DNA of 64,000 nucleotides from Salinarimonas sp. (GCF_040111675.1 NZ_CP157794.1:4051501-4115500); one strand, 5' to 3'; positions 17,692-26,564 are shown, counted from the first letter of the stretch. Made by a program: numbers and translations. Notes: generated by a model not told the origin, from the letters alone.

Positions 17692-18594
17692 ATGTCCGAG
17701 CTCAACCCGCCCGCCGCCGAGGCGGCCCTCGCCGAGACCACGCTGCTGCCCGGCCTGTCCGCGGTCGCGCAGGCGTACGACGTCGTCTTCTGCGACGTCT
17801 GGGGCGTGATCCACAACGGCGTCGCCGCCTACGAGGCCGCGCACGACGCGCTCACGCGCTTCCGCCGCGCCGGCGGGACGGCGATCCTGATCTCGAACGC
17901 GCCGCGCCCCGGCACGGCGGTGATGACGCAGCTCGACCGCCTCGGCGTCCCGCGCGAGGCCTACGACGACATCGTCACCTCCGGCGACATGACGCGGATG
18001 ACGGTGGAGGAGCGCATCGCCGAGCCGCTGTTCCACATCGGCCCGCCCCGCGACGCGCCGATCTTCGAGGGCCTGCCGACGCGCTTCGCCCCGGTCGAGG
18101 AGGCGTCCTACGTGGTCTGCACCGGGCTGTGGAACGACCGCGAGGAGACGCCCGACGACTATCGGGGCCTGTTCGAGCCGCTCGTCGCCCGCCGCGCGCC
18201 GCTGATCTGCGCCAACCCGGACATCGTGGTCGAGGTCGGCGGAACGCTCGTCTATTGCGCGGGCGCTCTGGCCACGCTCTACGAGGAGATGGGTGGGCCG
18301 GCGGTCTATTTCGGCAAGCCCCACGAGCCGGTCTATCGCGAGGCGCTCGCGCGCGCCGCGCGCCTGCGCGGCGAGGAGGTCCCCGTCTCGCGCGTTCTCG
18401 CCATCGGCGACGCGATCCGCACCGACATCGCCGGCGCGGCCGGCATCGGCGCCGACGCGCTGTTCATCGCCAAGGGCATCCACGCCGAGGATCTGAAGCT
18501 CGAGGCCGACCGCCTCGACCCCGAGATCGCCCGCGCCTTCTTCGCCGAGCAGCCGCATCGCCCGAAGGCGGCGATGGCGCTGCTCGGCTGGTGA
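17692..18594 (+). CDS. HAD-superfamily hydrolase, class IIA (TIGR01459 type)
   Basis: A 300-aa protein. Motif I reads VVFCDVWGVIHNG: the nucleophile Asp is present but the usual second Asp (DxD) is Trp, typical of this subfamily. Motif II is ILISNAPRP, and motif IV is in AIGDAIRTDIAGAAGIGADA. The cap is class IIA. Related proteins are often annotated as sugar phosphatases of the NagD family; with Trp at the acid/base position, the reaction may be different or slow. The ATG at 17692 follows GAGAGATCC. It converges on the MOSC gene. Confidence 0.85.
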   Translation: MSELNPPAAEAALAETTLLPGLSAVAQAYDVVFCDVWGVIHNGVAAYEAAHDALTRFRRAGGTAILISNAPRPGTAVMTQLDRLGVPREAYDDIVTSGDMTRMTVEERIAEPLFHIGPPRDAPIFEGLPTRFAPVEEASYVVCTGLWNDREETPDDYRGLFEPLVARRAPLICANPDIVVEVGGTLVYCAGALATLYEEMGGPAVYFGKPHEPVYREALARAARLRGEEVPVSRVLAIGDAIRTDIAGAAGIGADALFIAKGIHAEDLKLEADRLDPEIARAFFAEQPHRPKAAMALLGW

Positions 18595-18629
18595 GGCGGG
18601 CGGCCGGGGAACCGGTCGCGTCCGGCGGC

Positions 18630-19166
18630 TCACCCCCGCGCCGGCGCGACGACGCGGATCGCGTCGCCGGGCGCGATGACGCCGCCGCGCTCGACGAGGG
18701 CGACGAGGCCGCGCTTGCCGCGGGCGGCGGGGACGAAGGCGTGCGCGAGCTCGGGCCGGCCGTGGGCGTCGGCGAGCTTGCGGGCGGGCTGGCGGCAGGG
18801 CGGGTTCGGCTCCGTCACGAACAGCGTCGCGCCCGACGGGAACATCAGCCGCGTGCCGGGCGGCGTCGCGGTGAGGCCCGACGCCCCGGCGAGGACGAGG
18901 TTGGCGCCGAGGAGCGCCGGGTCGCAGACGGCGAGATCGAGCGTGGCGGCGATCTCCGCGAGCTCCTCCACCGAGACCAGCGAGACCTGGCGCGTGTTGG
19001 CGATCTCGGTCCCGCGCGGGTGCCAGGGCGTGCGCGCATCCGCCTCGCGCGTCGCGCCCGCATGCAGGTCGCCAGCGACGCCGACGCCGATCGCGAGCGT
19101 CGCCTCGGGCACGGGACGGGTGGCGAAATCGCGGCCCTCGGCGAGGAGGACGGTCTCGAGACGCAT
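18630..19166 (-). CDS. MOSC domain protein
   Basis: A 178-aa protein with the MOSC fold of molybdenum-cofactor sulfurase C-termini, including VGVAGDLHAG, RQVSLVSVEEL, the conserved Cys in PNPPCRQPARKL and RGLVALVERGG. Members carry persulfide sulfur or act in N-hydroxylated-substrate reduction. The ATG at 19166 has GAAGGAT 9 nt upstream. An alternative ATG at 19187 overlaps the patatin stop but lacks a ribosome site. It is third in the bdhA-patatin-MOSC operon. Confidence 0.85.
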   Translation of the reverse strand: MRLETVLLAEGRDFATRPVPEATLAIGVGVAGDLHAGATREADARTPWHPRGTEIANTRQVSLVSVEELAEIAATLDLAVCDPALLGANLVLAGASGLTATPPGTRLMFPSGATLFVTEPNPPCRQPARKLADAHGRPELAHAFVPAARGKRGLVALVERGGVIAPGDAIRVVAPARG

Positions 19167-19183
19167 GGATGGGCGATCCTTCG

Positions 19184-20233
19184 TCATTCGTAGGTCGGCC
19201 GCAGGTCGATCGTGCGGCGCACGCCGATGTCGTCGTAATGCCGGTCGAGCCAGTCCCGCGCCGCGCTGCGGCCGCGCTCGAACAGCGTCTTCATCATGGT
19301 CCAGTCGGCGGTGCGCCGGGTGCGGGCGGGGAAATCGTCGAAATGCCCCGTCGGCTCGATCCGGTGGAGCAGGACGCGCTTGTAGTCGCCCTCGGCGAGC
19401 TTGCCCTCGTCGAGCAGGCGCGTGACGAAGTCGACGGCGCGCAATTCGCGCAACAAGGGCGCGTTGAAGGTGATCTCGGAGAGCCGATCGTGGATCTCGC
19501 CGCGGGTGCGCGGCGTCTCGCGCCGCTCGATCGGGTTGATCTGCACGAGCAGCACGTCGTTCGTCGAGACGCCGTAGAACAGCGGAAAGAGCGGCGGGTT
19601 GCCCATGTAGCCGCCGTCCCAGTAGGGCACGCCCTCGATCTCCACCGCCTTGAAGATCTCCGGCAGGCAGGCGGAGGCGAGCAGGTGGTCGACGGTGAGC
19701 TCGTTCTTCTCGAAGACCTTGACCTTGCCGGTCCAGACGTTGGTCGCCGAGATGAAGAGCTTCACCCCGCCGCATTCGCGCACCTCGTCGAAGCGGATCA
19801 GCGCCTCCAGCGCGTCCCGCAGCGGGTTGACGTCGAGCACGTTCTGGTAGGGGCTGGCGAAGCCCGAGAAGAAGTCGAGCCAGATCCGGAAGGGCGAGCG
19901 CTCGTCCGTCCAGAAGCCGAGCGCCTGGCGCACGATGCGGGCCTGGTAGGGCGGCAGCTCGCCGTCGAGGCTGATGTCGCGCCAGAAGTCGTGCAGGCAT
20001 TGCCGCGCGCCCTCGGCGCCGCCGCGCCGCCAGCCCTCGGCCAGCACCACGGCGTTCATCGCCCCGGCGGAGGCCCCCGAGATCGCCTCGAAGGCGAGGC
20101 GCCCGTCCTCGATGAGATGGTCGAGCACGCCCCAGGTGAAGGCGCCGTGCGCGCCCCCGCCCTGGAGCGCGAGCGAGACGGCCTTCTCCGCCTTGGGCCC
20201 GGCGAGCCCGGGCAAGCCCGCCCGCTCGCTCAT
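19184..20233 (-). CDS. Patatin-like phospholipase/esterase
   Basis: A 349-aa cytoplasmic lipid hydrolase with an oxyanion-hole glycine run (LALQGGGAHGAFTWG), the nucleophile Ser in GASAGAMNA and the dyad Asp in WDGGYMGNPP. No signal peptide. The ATG at 20233 overlaps the bdhA stop by four bases. The coupling to 3-hydroxybutyrate dehydrogenase recurs in alphaproteobacteria (from memory) and suggests an ester substrate linked to polyhydroxybutyrate or hydroxyacyl metabolism, though ordinary phospholipase activity is equally compatible. Confidence 0.9.
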   Translation of the reverse strand: MSERAGLPGLAGPKAEKAVSLALQGGGAHGAFTWGVLDHLIEDGRLAFEAISGASAGAMNAVVLAEGWRRGGAEGARQCLHDFWRDISLDGELPPYQARIVRQALGFWTDERSPFRIWLDFFSGFASPYQNVLDVNPLRDALEALIRFDEVRECGGVKLFISATNVWTGKVKVFEKNELTVDHLLASACLPEIFKAVEIEGVPYWDGGYMGNPPLFPLFYGVSTNDVLLVQINPIERRETPRTRGEIHDRLSEITFNAPLLRELRAVDFVTRLLDEGKLAEGDYKRVLLHRIEPTGHFDDFPARTRRTADWTMMKTLFERGRSAARDWLDRHYDDIGVRRTIDLRPTYE

Positions 20234-21018
20234 TGCGCGGTCCACCCGCCGTCCATCGACAGGTTCGCCCCGGTGATCTGGCTCGCGGCCTCCGAGCACA
20301 GGAACACCGCGGTGGCGGCCACCTGCTCGACGGTGACGAAGGCCTTGGTCGGCTGGGCCTTCAGGAGCACGTCCTCGATCACCTGCTCGCGGGTGAGGCC
20401 GCGCGCCTTCATCGTGTCGGGGATCTGCTTCTCGACGAGCGGCGTCCAGACGTAGCCCGGGGAGATGCAGTTGACCGTCACGCCGTGGGCGGCGGTCTCG
20501 AGCGCCACCGTCTTGGTGAAGCCGACGAGGCCGTGCTTCGCCGCGACGTAGGCGGACTTGTAGGGCGAGGCGACCTGCGAATGAGCCGAGGCGGTGTTGA
20601 CGATGCGCCCCCAGCCGCGGCTCTTCATGCCCTCGACCACCAGGCGCGTGGCGTAGAAGGCCGAGGAGAGGTTGATCGCGATGATGCGGTCCCATTGCTC
20701 GACGGGGAAGTCCTCCACCGGCGCGACGTGCTGGACGCCGGCGTTGTTGACGAGGATGTCGACGGGCCCGAGCTCGCGCTCGGCGCGGTCCACGGCCATG
20801 GCGAGCTGATCGGGCTTCGAGACGTCGGCGCCGGACCAGGCGGCCTTGATCCCGTTCGTCTCGGCGAGCTCGCGCGCCATGGCCTCGCAGGCGTCGGTCT
20901 CGCCGAAGCCGTCGATCATCACGTTGGCGCCCTCGGCCGCGAGCGCCTTGGCGATCGCGAGCCCGATGCCGGAGGTGCCTCCGGTGACGAGGGCGGTCCG
21001 GTCCGTGAGCATCTTCAT
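20230..21018 (-). CDS. bdhA: 3-hydroxybutyrate dehydrogenase
   Basis: A 262-aa SDR oxidoreductase interconverting D-3-hydroxybutyrate and acetoacetate with NAD. Visible are the cofactor motif TGGTSGIGLAIA, NNAGVQHVAP, the catalytic YxxxK in SAYVAAKHGLVGFTKT, and the family-specific GYVWTPLVEKQIPD. The length matches BdhA. The start ATG (MKMLTDRTALVTGG) is preceded by CGGGAGACACCA. It is first in the operon with patatin and MOSC genes and belongs to polyhydroxybutyrate turnover. Confidence 0.93.
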   Translation of the reverse strand: MKMLTDRTALVTGGTSGIGLAIAKALAAEGANVMIDGFGETDACEAMARELAETNGIKAAWSGADVSKPDQLAMAVDRAERELGPVDILVNNAGVQHVAPVEDFPVEQWDRIIAINLSSAFYATRLVVEGMKSRGWGRIVNTASAHSQVASPYKSAYVAAKHGLVGFTKTVALETAAHGVTVNCISPGYVWTPLVEKQIPDTMKARGLTREQVIEDVLLKAQPTKAFVTVEQVAATAVFLCSEAASQITGANLSMDGGWTAQ

Positions 21019-21103
21019 TGGTGTCTCCCGCGCGTGTTCGGCGGGCGAGAGACTAGGCGCACGCGGCCTCGAAAGGAAGATGCCGCAGCGCAGCAATACG
21101 GGG

Positions 21104-21568
21104 TCAGGCGTCGTTCGCCGGCGGGTCCCCCGCGCGCGCCGCCATCGGGGCGAGGCGCGCGTCCGCGAGCGCCTCGGCGAGGCGGGCCGAGTTCTCCTGC
21201 GGCGAGCGCGGCGGGCCGTCGAAGGTGACGGCCTGGATGTCGACGCCGGCGTTGAGCGAGCCGAGGATCAGGTTGAAGAACACCGTCACGTCCCGGTGGG
21301 CGAACTCGAGGTCGAGCGAGACCGCGGGCATGCCGCCCCATTGCAGGTCGACGTCGGCGCGCAGGCCGTAGCGGAGCGTGCCCGGCTTGAAGTGGAGCTC
21401 GGTCGAGGAGGCGACGAGGTCGTCGATGTTGCCGTGCTGCTCGGCATGGACGTAGCGGGCGAGGATGGCGAGATCGACGAGCCGCAACTCCGCAGCGACG
21501 CTCTGGATGGCGTCGGCGAGGATCTTCTCGCGCTCCTTCAGGCTCGGCCTCTTGCCCGATCGTTCCAT
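21104..21568 (-). CDS. Conserved hypothetical protein at the end of the flagellar operon
   Basis: A 154-aa soluble protein I do not recognise. The N-terminal half is helical (LKEREKILADAIQSVAAELRLVDLAILARYVH). The centre looks like beta strands with GTLRYGLRADVDLQWGGMPAVSLDLEF. The C-terminus is Pro/Ala-rich. There is no signal or membrane segment. It starts 15 bp after flhB on the same strand, so it is probably co-transcribed with the flagellar genes. A near-match to a CtrA site (TGAA-N7-TTAAC, 21573-21588) overlaps the flhB stop just before it. Confidence 0.7.
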   Translation of the reverse strand: MERSGKRPSLKEREKILADAIQSVAAELRLVDLAILARYVHAEQHGNIDDLVASSTELHFKPGTLRYGLRADVDLQWGGMPAVSLDLEFAHRDVTVFFNLILGSLNAGVDIQAVTFDGPPRSPQENSARLAEALADARLAPMAARAGDPPANDA

Positions 21569-21583
21569 AGAGTGAACACTTTC

Positions 21584-22657
21584 TTAACCTGCGTTCTCGA
21601 CCTTGCGATAATAGAAGAAGTACAGAAGCTCCGCAACGATGCGGTAGAACTCCGGCGGGATCGGTCGGTCGACTTCCACAGCATCGTACATCGATCTTGC
21701 GAGAGGCTTGTCCTCGATGACGGGAATCCCGTGCGTTGCGGCGATTTCTCGGATCTTCAGCGCAACCAGGTCCTGCCCCTTGGCGACGACCACCGGCGCG
21801 CCGCCCTCCTCGCGGACGTAGCGCAGCGCGATGGCGTAGTGCGTCGGGTTGGCGATGACGATGGTGGCGCGCGGCACGTCGGAGATCATGCGCCGGCGGG
21901 CGCGGTCGCGGGCGAGCGAGCGCATGCGCGCCTTCACCAGCGGATCGCCCTCCGCCTGCTTGTGCTCGTCCTTGAGCTCCTGGCGGGTCATGCGCAGGTC
22001 CTTGCGCCATTTGAAGCGCGAGAAGGCGATGTCGGCGATCACCAGCACGACGATGGCGACGCACACCGCCGAGAGCAGGCGGATGGTGAGCGAGAGGATC
22101 AGCTCGGGGATCTGGGTGGGGTCGGAATACATGGCGTTCACCACCCGCCAGGCGTCGACGCGCGCCAGCAGCGCGACGACGGCGGAGACGACCAGGAACT
22201 TGACCACGGCCTTGGCGAGCTCGACCCAGCCCTGGACGCCGAACATGCGCTTGAATCCCTGGATCGGCGAAAGCCGGGAGAGCTTGGGCGTGATGCGGTC
22301 CTTGGCCATGCGCGGGGCGTTCTGCAGGACGCTCGCCGCGACGCCGTAGACCATGAGGACGCCGACGACGGGCGCGAGGAACGCGCCCATGCCGAGGGCG
22401 AGCACGTGCATGAGCGTGGTTGCGTCGCGCGCGTCATGGAGCGCGATCCCTCCCGGATCGTCGATCAGCCGCCGAAGGAGATCGACGATCTCCGCGGCCC
22501 CGTTGCCGATGACGAAGTGGGCGAGCGTGAGGGAGGCCAGGACGCCGGCGAACACGGAGGCCTCCTTGGAGACCGGCACGTTGCCCTTCTCGATCGCGTC
22601 CTTGATCTTCTTCTCGGTCGCTTCCTCCGTCCTGGATTCCTTGTCCTCCTCGGCCAA
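21584..22657 (-). CDS. flhB: Flagellar export apparatus protein FlhB, TTG start
   Basis: A 357-aa inner-membrane protein that switches export substrate specificity from rod/hook to filament. A charged N-terminus (AEEDKESRTEEATEKKIKDA) precedes four membrane helices, then the cytoplasmic domain with the autocleavage motif Asn270-Pro-Thr-His in VIANPTHYAIALRYV. The start is a TTG with GGGAGG 5 nt upstream; no ATG is available nearby. It is 28 bp after fliG. Confidence 0.95.
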   Translation of the reverse strand: MAEEDKESRTEEATEKKIKDAIEKGNVPVSKEASVFAGVLASLTLAHFVIGNGAAEIVDLLRRLIDDPGGIALHDARDATTLMHVLALGMGAFLAPVVGVLMVYGVAASVLQNAPRMAKDRITPKLSRLSPIQGFKRMFGVQGWVELAKAVVKFLVVSAVVALLARVDAWRVVNAMYSDPTQIPELILSLTIRLLSAVCVAIVVLVIADIAFSRFKWRKDLRMTRQELKDEHKQAEGDPLVKARMRSLARDRARRRMISDVPRATIVIANPTHYAIALRYVREEGGAPVVVAKGQDLVALKIREIAATHGIPVIEDKPLARSMYDAVEVDRPIPPEFYRIVAELLYFFYYRKVENAG

Positions 22658-22685
22658 AGCCGCCTCCCTCTCCGGGCGCCGCCGA

Positions 22686-23723
22686 TCAGCTGAAGAAGGC
22701 GCGCTCCTCCTGGTCCGAGTTGAGCTCGATCTCGCCGCGGCCGGCCATCTCGAGCGCGAGGTCGGTGATGGCGCGGCGCGCCTCGATCACCTCGCGCTGC
22801 GCCACCGGCTCGCCGGAGACGAGCTCGTGCTCGACCATTCGCCGCGCCCGCGAGCCGAGCGAGGAGAGGATCGCGTCGCGGAAGGCCGCGTCCGTACCCT
22901 TGAGCGCGGTGACGATGCGCTCGGTGGGAATCTGGTCGAGGATCGTCATGCGCGCGCGGGGCGCGAGCTTGACCACGTCCTCGAAGGTGAAGAGCAGGCC
23001 CTTGAGCACCTCGGCCGTCTTCGGCCGCGTGTCCGCCAGCGACTGGAGCACGTCCTCCATCTGGTCGCGCTCCATCTTGTTGATGATGTCCGCCATGCGG
23101 GCATGGGTGTCGGTGCCCATGTTGCGGGCGAAGTTGAGCATGAAGTCCTCGTGCAGCGTCTTCTCGACGATGCGCATGGTCTCCTCGACCACGGGCTTGA
23201 AGGACAGCATCCGGCGCATGAGCGAGTTGCGCAGGTCGTGCGGCAGGAGGCCCATGACCTTGGCGGCGCAGGACGGCTTCACCTTGGAGAGGATGAGCGC
23301 GGCCGTCTGCGGGTGCTCCTTCGTCAGGTAGGCGGCGAGGATCTGCTCCGAGACGCCGGAGATCCGCTCCCAGATCGAGCGGTTAGCGTTGCCGAGCACG
23401 TCCGACATGATGTCGGAGACCTGATCCGGCGGCAGCACGCCGGTGAGCAGCCGCTCCACCTCCTGGGCCGTGCCGTAGAGGCTCGTGCCGTTGGAGATGT
23501 CGCCGGCGAACTCCTCGACGAGCGCCTCGAGCTCGGGCGCCGAGATCGGGCCGAGATCGGCGGCGGCGCGGGAGATGGTCTTGAGCTCCTCCGGATCGAA
23601 GCGGGCGAGGAGCCGGCCGGCGGCGTCCTTGCCGAGCGCGAGGAGCAGGGCGGCGACCTTCTCCGCGCCCTGCAGCATGCGCGGGGCGGGCGGGCCGGCG
23701 GCGAGCGTCGCGGGAATGGCCAT
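22686..23723 (-). CDS. fliG: Flagellar motor switch protein FliG
   Basis: A 345-aa cytoplasmic rotor protein. It has the N-terminal FliF-binding region (GAEKVAALLLALGKDAAGRLLARFDPEEL), the armadillo middle domain (EHPQTAALILSKVKPSCAAKVMGLLP, with EHPQ), and the C-terminal torque domain with charged residues (LTFEDVVKLAPRARMTILDQI; LGSRARRMVEHEL). The C-terminus is slightly longer than usual (SDQEERAFFS). It lies in the switch-gene order fliM, fliN, fliG as in other Hyphomicrobiales. Confidence 0.96.
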   Translation of the reverse strand: MAIPATLAAGPPAPRMLQGAEKVAALLLALGKDAAGRLLARFDPEELKTISRAAADLGPISAPELEALVEEFAGDISNGTSLYGTAQEVERLLTGVLPPDQVSDIMSDVLGNANRSIWERISGVSEQILAAYLTKEHPQTAALILSKVKPSCAAKVMGLLPHDLRNSLMRRMLSFKPVVEETMRIVEKTLHEDFMLNFARNMGTDTHARMADIINKMERDQMEDVLQSLADTRPKTAEVLKGLLFTFEDVVKLAPRARMTILDQIPTERIVTALKGTDAAFRDAILSSLGSRARRMVEHELVSGEPVAQREVIEARRAITDLALEMAGRGEIELNSDQEERAFFS

Positions 23724-23737
23724 CGCGCCCTCTCCCC

Positions 23738-24145
23738 TCAGGCGCCGGGCGCGGCCGCGCCGACGATCTCGGTCAGCGAGACGCCGAAGCGGGAATTGTC
23801 GTCCTCGACCACGACCACCTCGCCGCGGGCGACGACGCGGCCGTTGACGACGACGTCGACCGGCTCGCCGACCCGGTGGTCGAGCGGCACGACCGCGCCG
23901 CGGCCGAGCTTCATCAGGTTCGAGACCGGCATCGTCGCCGAGCCGAGCACGACCTGCAGCGAGACGGGGATGCGCATGATGGCGTCGAGATTGCCGCGGG
24001 CGCGGGCCTCGCCGATGGTCTCGGCGGCGGCCTCGGCGGCCGGTCCCTTTCCGAGGGAGACGCCCTCGGTCTCGGCGACGGTCGCGTCGGCGGCGAGGTC
24101 GGCGGCGGCGAACTCGGCGGGCTTGGCGGTCTTCTTGGCGGGCAT
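23738..24145 (-). CDS. fliN: Flagellar motor switch protein FliN
   Basis: A 135-aa C-ring protein. The last 80 residues are the SpoA domain (IPVSLQVVLGSATMPVSNLMKLGRGAVVPLD, split here by hydrophobic patches; GEPVDVVVNGRVVARGEVVVV; FGVSLTEIV). The first 50 residues are an Ala-rich linker (KKTAKPAEFAAADLAADATV). It is 14 bp upstream of fliG. Confidence 0.94.
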   Translation of the reverse strand: MPAKKTAKPAEFAAADLAADATVAETEGVSLGKGPAAEAAAETIGEARARGNLDAIMRIPVSLQVVLGSATMPVSNLMKLGRGAVVPLDHRVGEPVDVVVNGRVVARGEVVVVEDDNSRFGVSLTEIVGAAAPGA

Positions 24146-24180
24146 GGATCTCTCTCCGGATGAACGGGGCGCGCGGGGGC

Positions 24181-24648
24181 TCAGGCCTCGTCGGGCAGGC
24201 GCTTCACGACGACGGTGGGCCAGGAATAGGGCTTGGGCTTCTGGTCGGACCGCGGCTGGAAGGGCGCGGGCGTCGCTTCCGGCGCGGGCGTCTCCTGCGG
24301 CGCGGGCGGGGCGATCGCCTCCGGCGCGGGCTCCTCCGCGGCGGCGGCGGCGCCCGGCGCGGCGGCGCGCACGGTCTCGAGGCGGGAGACGACCTCCCTC
24401 GCCTCCTCGATGCGCTCGCCGAGCGCGGCGAGGACGCGCGCGCCCTCGGTCTGGACGCTGTCGACGGCGCGCTCGACGCCCTCCATCGCGCGCCCGGTCT
24501 GGGCCAGCACCGCGGCGTATTCCTCGTTGTAGGCGCGGAAGCGGCGGAACTCGCGGCGCAGGCCGACGGCGTAGGCGGCGGTGGCGAGGAGCGCCACGAT
24601 CAGCACGAGGTCGAGGAGCGAGACCGCGTCAAGCGGAAGCGAGGTCAT
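24181..24648 (-). CDS. Small membrane-anchored flagellar-cluster protein (DUF6468-like)
   Basis: A 155-aa protein with one N-terminal membrane helix (LLDLVLIVALLATAAYAVGL), a coiled-coil-like helix (RRFRAYNEEYAAVLAQTGRAMEGVERAVDSV, in pieces), then an Ala/Pro/Glu-rich low-complexity tail and a basic end. It resembles DUF6468 proteins found beside fliM in Hyphomicrobiales. Its start lies 20 bp inside the 3' end of fliM, so expression is coupled. The role is unknown; a motor accessory function is inferred from position only. Confidence 0.72.
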   Translation of the reverse strand: MTSLPLDAVSLLDLVLIVALLATAAYAVGLRREFRRFRAYNEEYAAVLAQTGRAMEGVERAVDSVQTEGARVLAALGERIEEAREVVSRLETVRAAAPGAAAAAEEPAPEAIAPPAPQETPAPEATPAPFQPRSDQKPKPYSWPTVVVKRLPDEA

Positions 24649-25573
24649 CGAAGAACTCCTGGTCCTCGTCGATCACGTCCTCGACCTGCAGCATGTAGGC
24701 GCCCTGCGACTGGCCCAGCCGGCAGCGGAAGAGCGCCTGGCCGTTGCACTCGAGCCGCACCAGCGTCGCGGGCGTCGCCTGCAGCTCCAGCACTTGGCCC
24801 ACCTGCAAGCCGGCCACGTCCCCGAGGTCGACGGTGCGCTCCTCGAGCACGGCCTCGAGCGAGACCGTGGTGCGCGAGACCTCCGACTGCATCTGCTTCG
24901 ACCAGCGCGGGTCGGCGGTGGCGACGTCGGTGGAGACCACGTGGGCGAGGCTCTGGCGCATGGGCGAGAGCGCCGACTGGGGGATGATCACGAACATCTC
25001 GCCGCCGCGCCCGAGCGCCTGGATCAGGAGCTTCGCCACGACGGCGAGGTTGTTGCGCCGGCCGATGATGGCGAAGTCCATCCGCGTCTCGATGCGCTCG
25101 AGGTTGAGCGCGGTCTTCGAGATCGGCCCGAAGGCCTGCTGGACCGCCTTCCCGGCCTCGTCGAACAGGGCCTGGGCGACGCGCATCTCGATGTTCGAGA
25201 AGCCGCGCTCGTCGTCCACCGGCGGCTCGGAGCCGTCGGAGCCGAACAGGACCTCGATCATGGTGAAGACGAAGTCCCGGTCGAAGCCCACCAGGATGCG
25301 CGTGTCCCAGTCGACCGCGTGGTACATGGCGGCGATGGCGTTGGCGTCGTAGTCCTCGAGGATGTCGCCGATGCGCCCGCTCTCGATGTTCGACACCGAG
25401 AAGTAGGAGGGCGAGGCCGACATGTGACGCAGGCCGTCGGCGCAGTAGGTGGCCACGCGATCGAAGATCACGTTGAGCATCGGCAGCCGGTCGAGGGTGA
25501 TCCCGGCGGCGTCCAGCAGGCGGTCGGACACGCCGCCCGCAGCGGCGGCGGTCTGGAAGCTCTCGATGTTCAT
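24629..25573 (-). CDS. fliM: Flagellar motor switch protein FliM
   Basis: A 314-aa C-ring protein. The middle CheC-like domain (LPMLNVIFDRVATYCADGLRHMS; VGFDRDFVFTMIEVLFGSDG) is followed by the C-terminal SpoA domain (VGQVLELQATPATLVRLECNGQALFRCRLGQSQG in segments). The extreme N-terminus lacks an obvious CheY-binding LSQxEID motif, as in some alphaproteobacteria. Its ATG overlaps the motA stop by one base (TGATG). Confidence 0.94.
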   Translation of the reverse strand: MNIESFQTAAAAGGVSDRLLDAAGITLDRLPMLNVIFDRVATYCADGLRHMSASPSYFSVSNIESGRIGDILEDYDANAIAAMYHAVDWDTRILVGFDRDFVFTMIEVLFGSDGSEPPVDDERGFSNIEMRVAQALFDEAGKAVQQAFGPISKTALNLERIETRMDFAIIGRRNNLAVVAKLLIQALGRGGEMFVIIPQSALSPMRQSLAHVVSTDVATADPRWSKQMQSEVSRTTVSLEAVLEERTVDLGDVAGLQVGQVLELQATPATLVRLECNGQALFRCRLGQSQGAYMLQVEDVIDEDQEFFDDLASA

Positions 25574-26475
25574 CAGGCCGCTCCCTGCAGGGCCGCGCGA
25601 TCGTTGGCGGGCGCGCCGCGGCTCGACTGCGAGATCGTCTCGCTCTCGACCTCGTCGATGGAGGGCCGGTCGGCGGCGGCGATGGCCTTGCGGCCGTGCT
25701 CCACGGCGATCTGCGGCAGCGCGCCGTTCATGAAGGCGAGCAGCGTCTGCTTGGCGATGGTGTAGAGGCGCATCTGATGCTCGCGGGTGTACTTGATCTT
25801 GAGGGCGAGCGGGCCGACGAGGGCGTAGCTCATGAAGATGCCGGCGAAGGTGCCCACCAGGGCCGCGCCGATCAGCGAGCCGAGCAGCTGCGGCGACTGG
25901 TCGAGGGCGCCCATCGCCTTGATCACGCCGAGCACGGCGGCGACGATGCCGAGCGCCGGCAGCGCCTCGGCGATCGTCATCAGGGCGAAGTAGGGTTTCA
26001 GCTTCTCGCGCCGGTGGGTCTGGATCTCCTCGTCCATCAGCGCCTCGATCTCGTGCGGACGGGCGTTGCCGATGATCATCAGCCGCACGTAGTCGCACAC
26101 GAAGCTCGTCAGCTCGGGCCGGGCGAGGACGCGCGAGAAGCGCTTGAAGATCTCGCTCTCCTGCGGGTCGTCGATATGCGGCTCCACCTCGTTGCGGCCC
26201 TTGGCGCGGATCTCGCGCATGAGCAGGTAGAGGAGGCCCAGCAGGTCGAGATAGTCGCGGGCCTTCGGCACCTGGCCCACCATCGCCTCCACCGAGGCGC
26301 GGCCGGTGTCGCGCACGGTCTTGAGGGAATTGGCGATGATGAAGGTGCCCACCGCGGTGCCGCCGATGATGACGAACTCCCACGGCTGCCAGATGACCGG
26401 GATGTGCCCGCCCATGGCGGCGAAGCCGCCGAGCAGCGAGGCCATCGTGATCACGATGCCGATGAAGACAGCCAA
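25573..26475 (-). CDS. motA: Flagellar motor stator protein MotA, TTG start
   Basis: A 300-aa proton-channel stator subunit with four membrane helices ([78 protein letters not shown]). The large cytoplasmic loop has the charged torque segment ([22 protein letters not shown]). The TTG at 26475 (MAVFIGIVI) is chosen because GGGGAGG precedes it by 8 nt and the N-terminus matches the family. It is the first gene of the leftward operon; motB is not in the window. Confidence 0.92.
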   Translation of the reverse strand: MAVFIGIVITMASLLGGFAAMGGHIPVIWQPWEFVIIGGTAVGTFIIANSLKTVRDTGRASVEAMVGQVPKARDYLDLLGLLYLLMREIRAKGRNEVEPHIDDPQESEIFKRFSRVLARPELTSFVCDYVRLMIIGNARPHEIEALMDEEIQTHRREKLKPYFALMTIAEALPALGIVAAVLGVIKAMGALDQSPQLLGSLIGAALVGTFAGIFMSYALVGPLALKIKYTREHQMRLYTIAKQTLLAFMNGALPQIAVEHGRKAIAAADRPSIDEVESETISQSSRGAPANDRAALQGAA

Positions 26476-26548
26476 GGCCGATGCCTCCCCTTTGCCGGTG
26501 CGCGTGCCATGGGGGAGGTGTAGGCGGGGAAGCTTGTGCGAAGGTGGT

Positions 26549-26564
26549 GGGGGGCGGGCCCCCC
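26549..26564. promoter_or_regulatory. G/C hairpin between divergent motA and leuD
   Basis: GGGGGGCGGGCCCCCC can form six or seven consecutive G-C pairs. It sits roughly mid-way in the 208-bp gap between the divergent motA and leuD starts. It may be a transcript-end or leader structure for either gene. No clear promoter hexamers were found around it. Confidence 0.4.
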
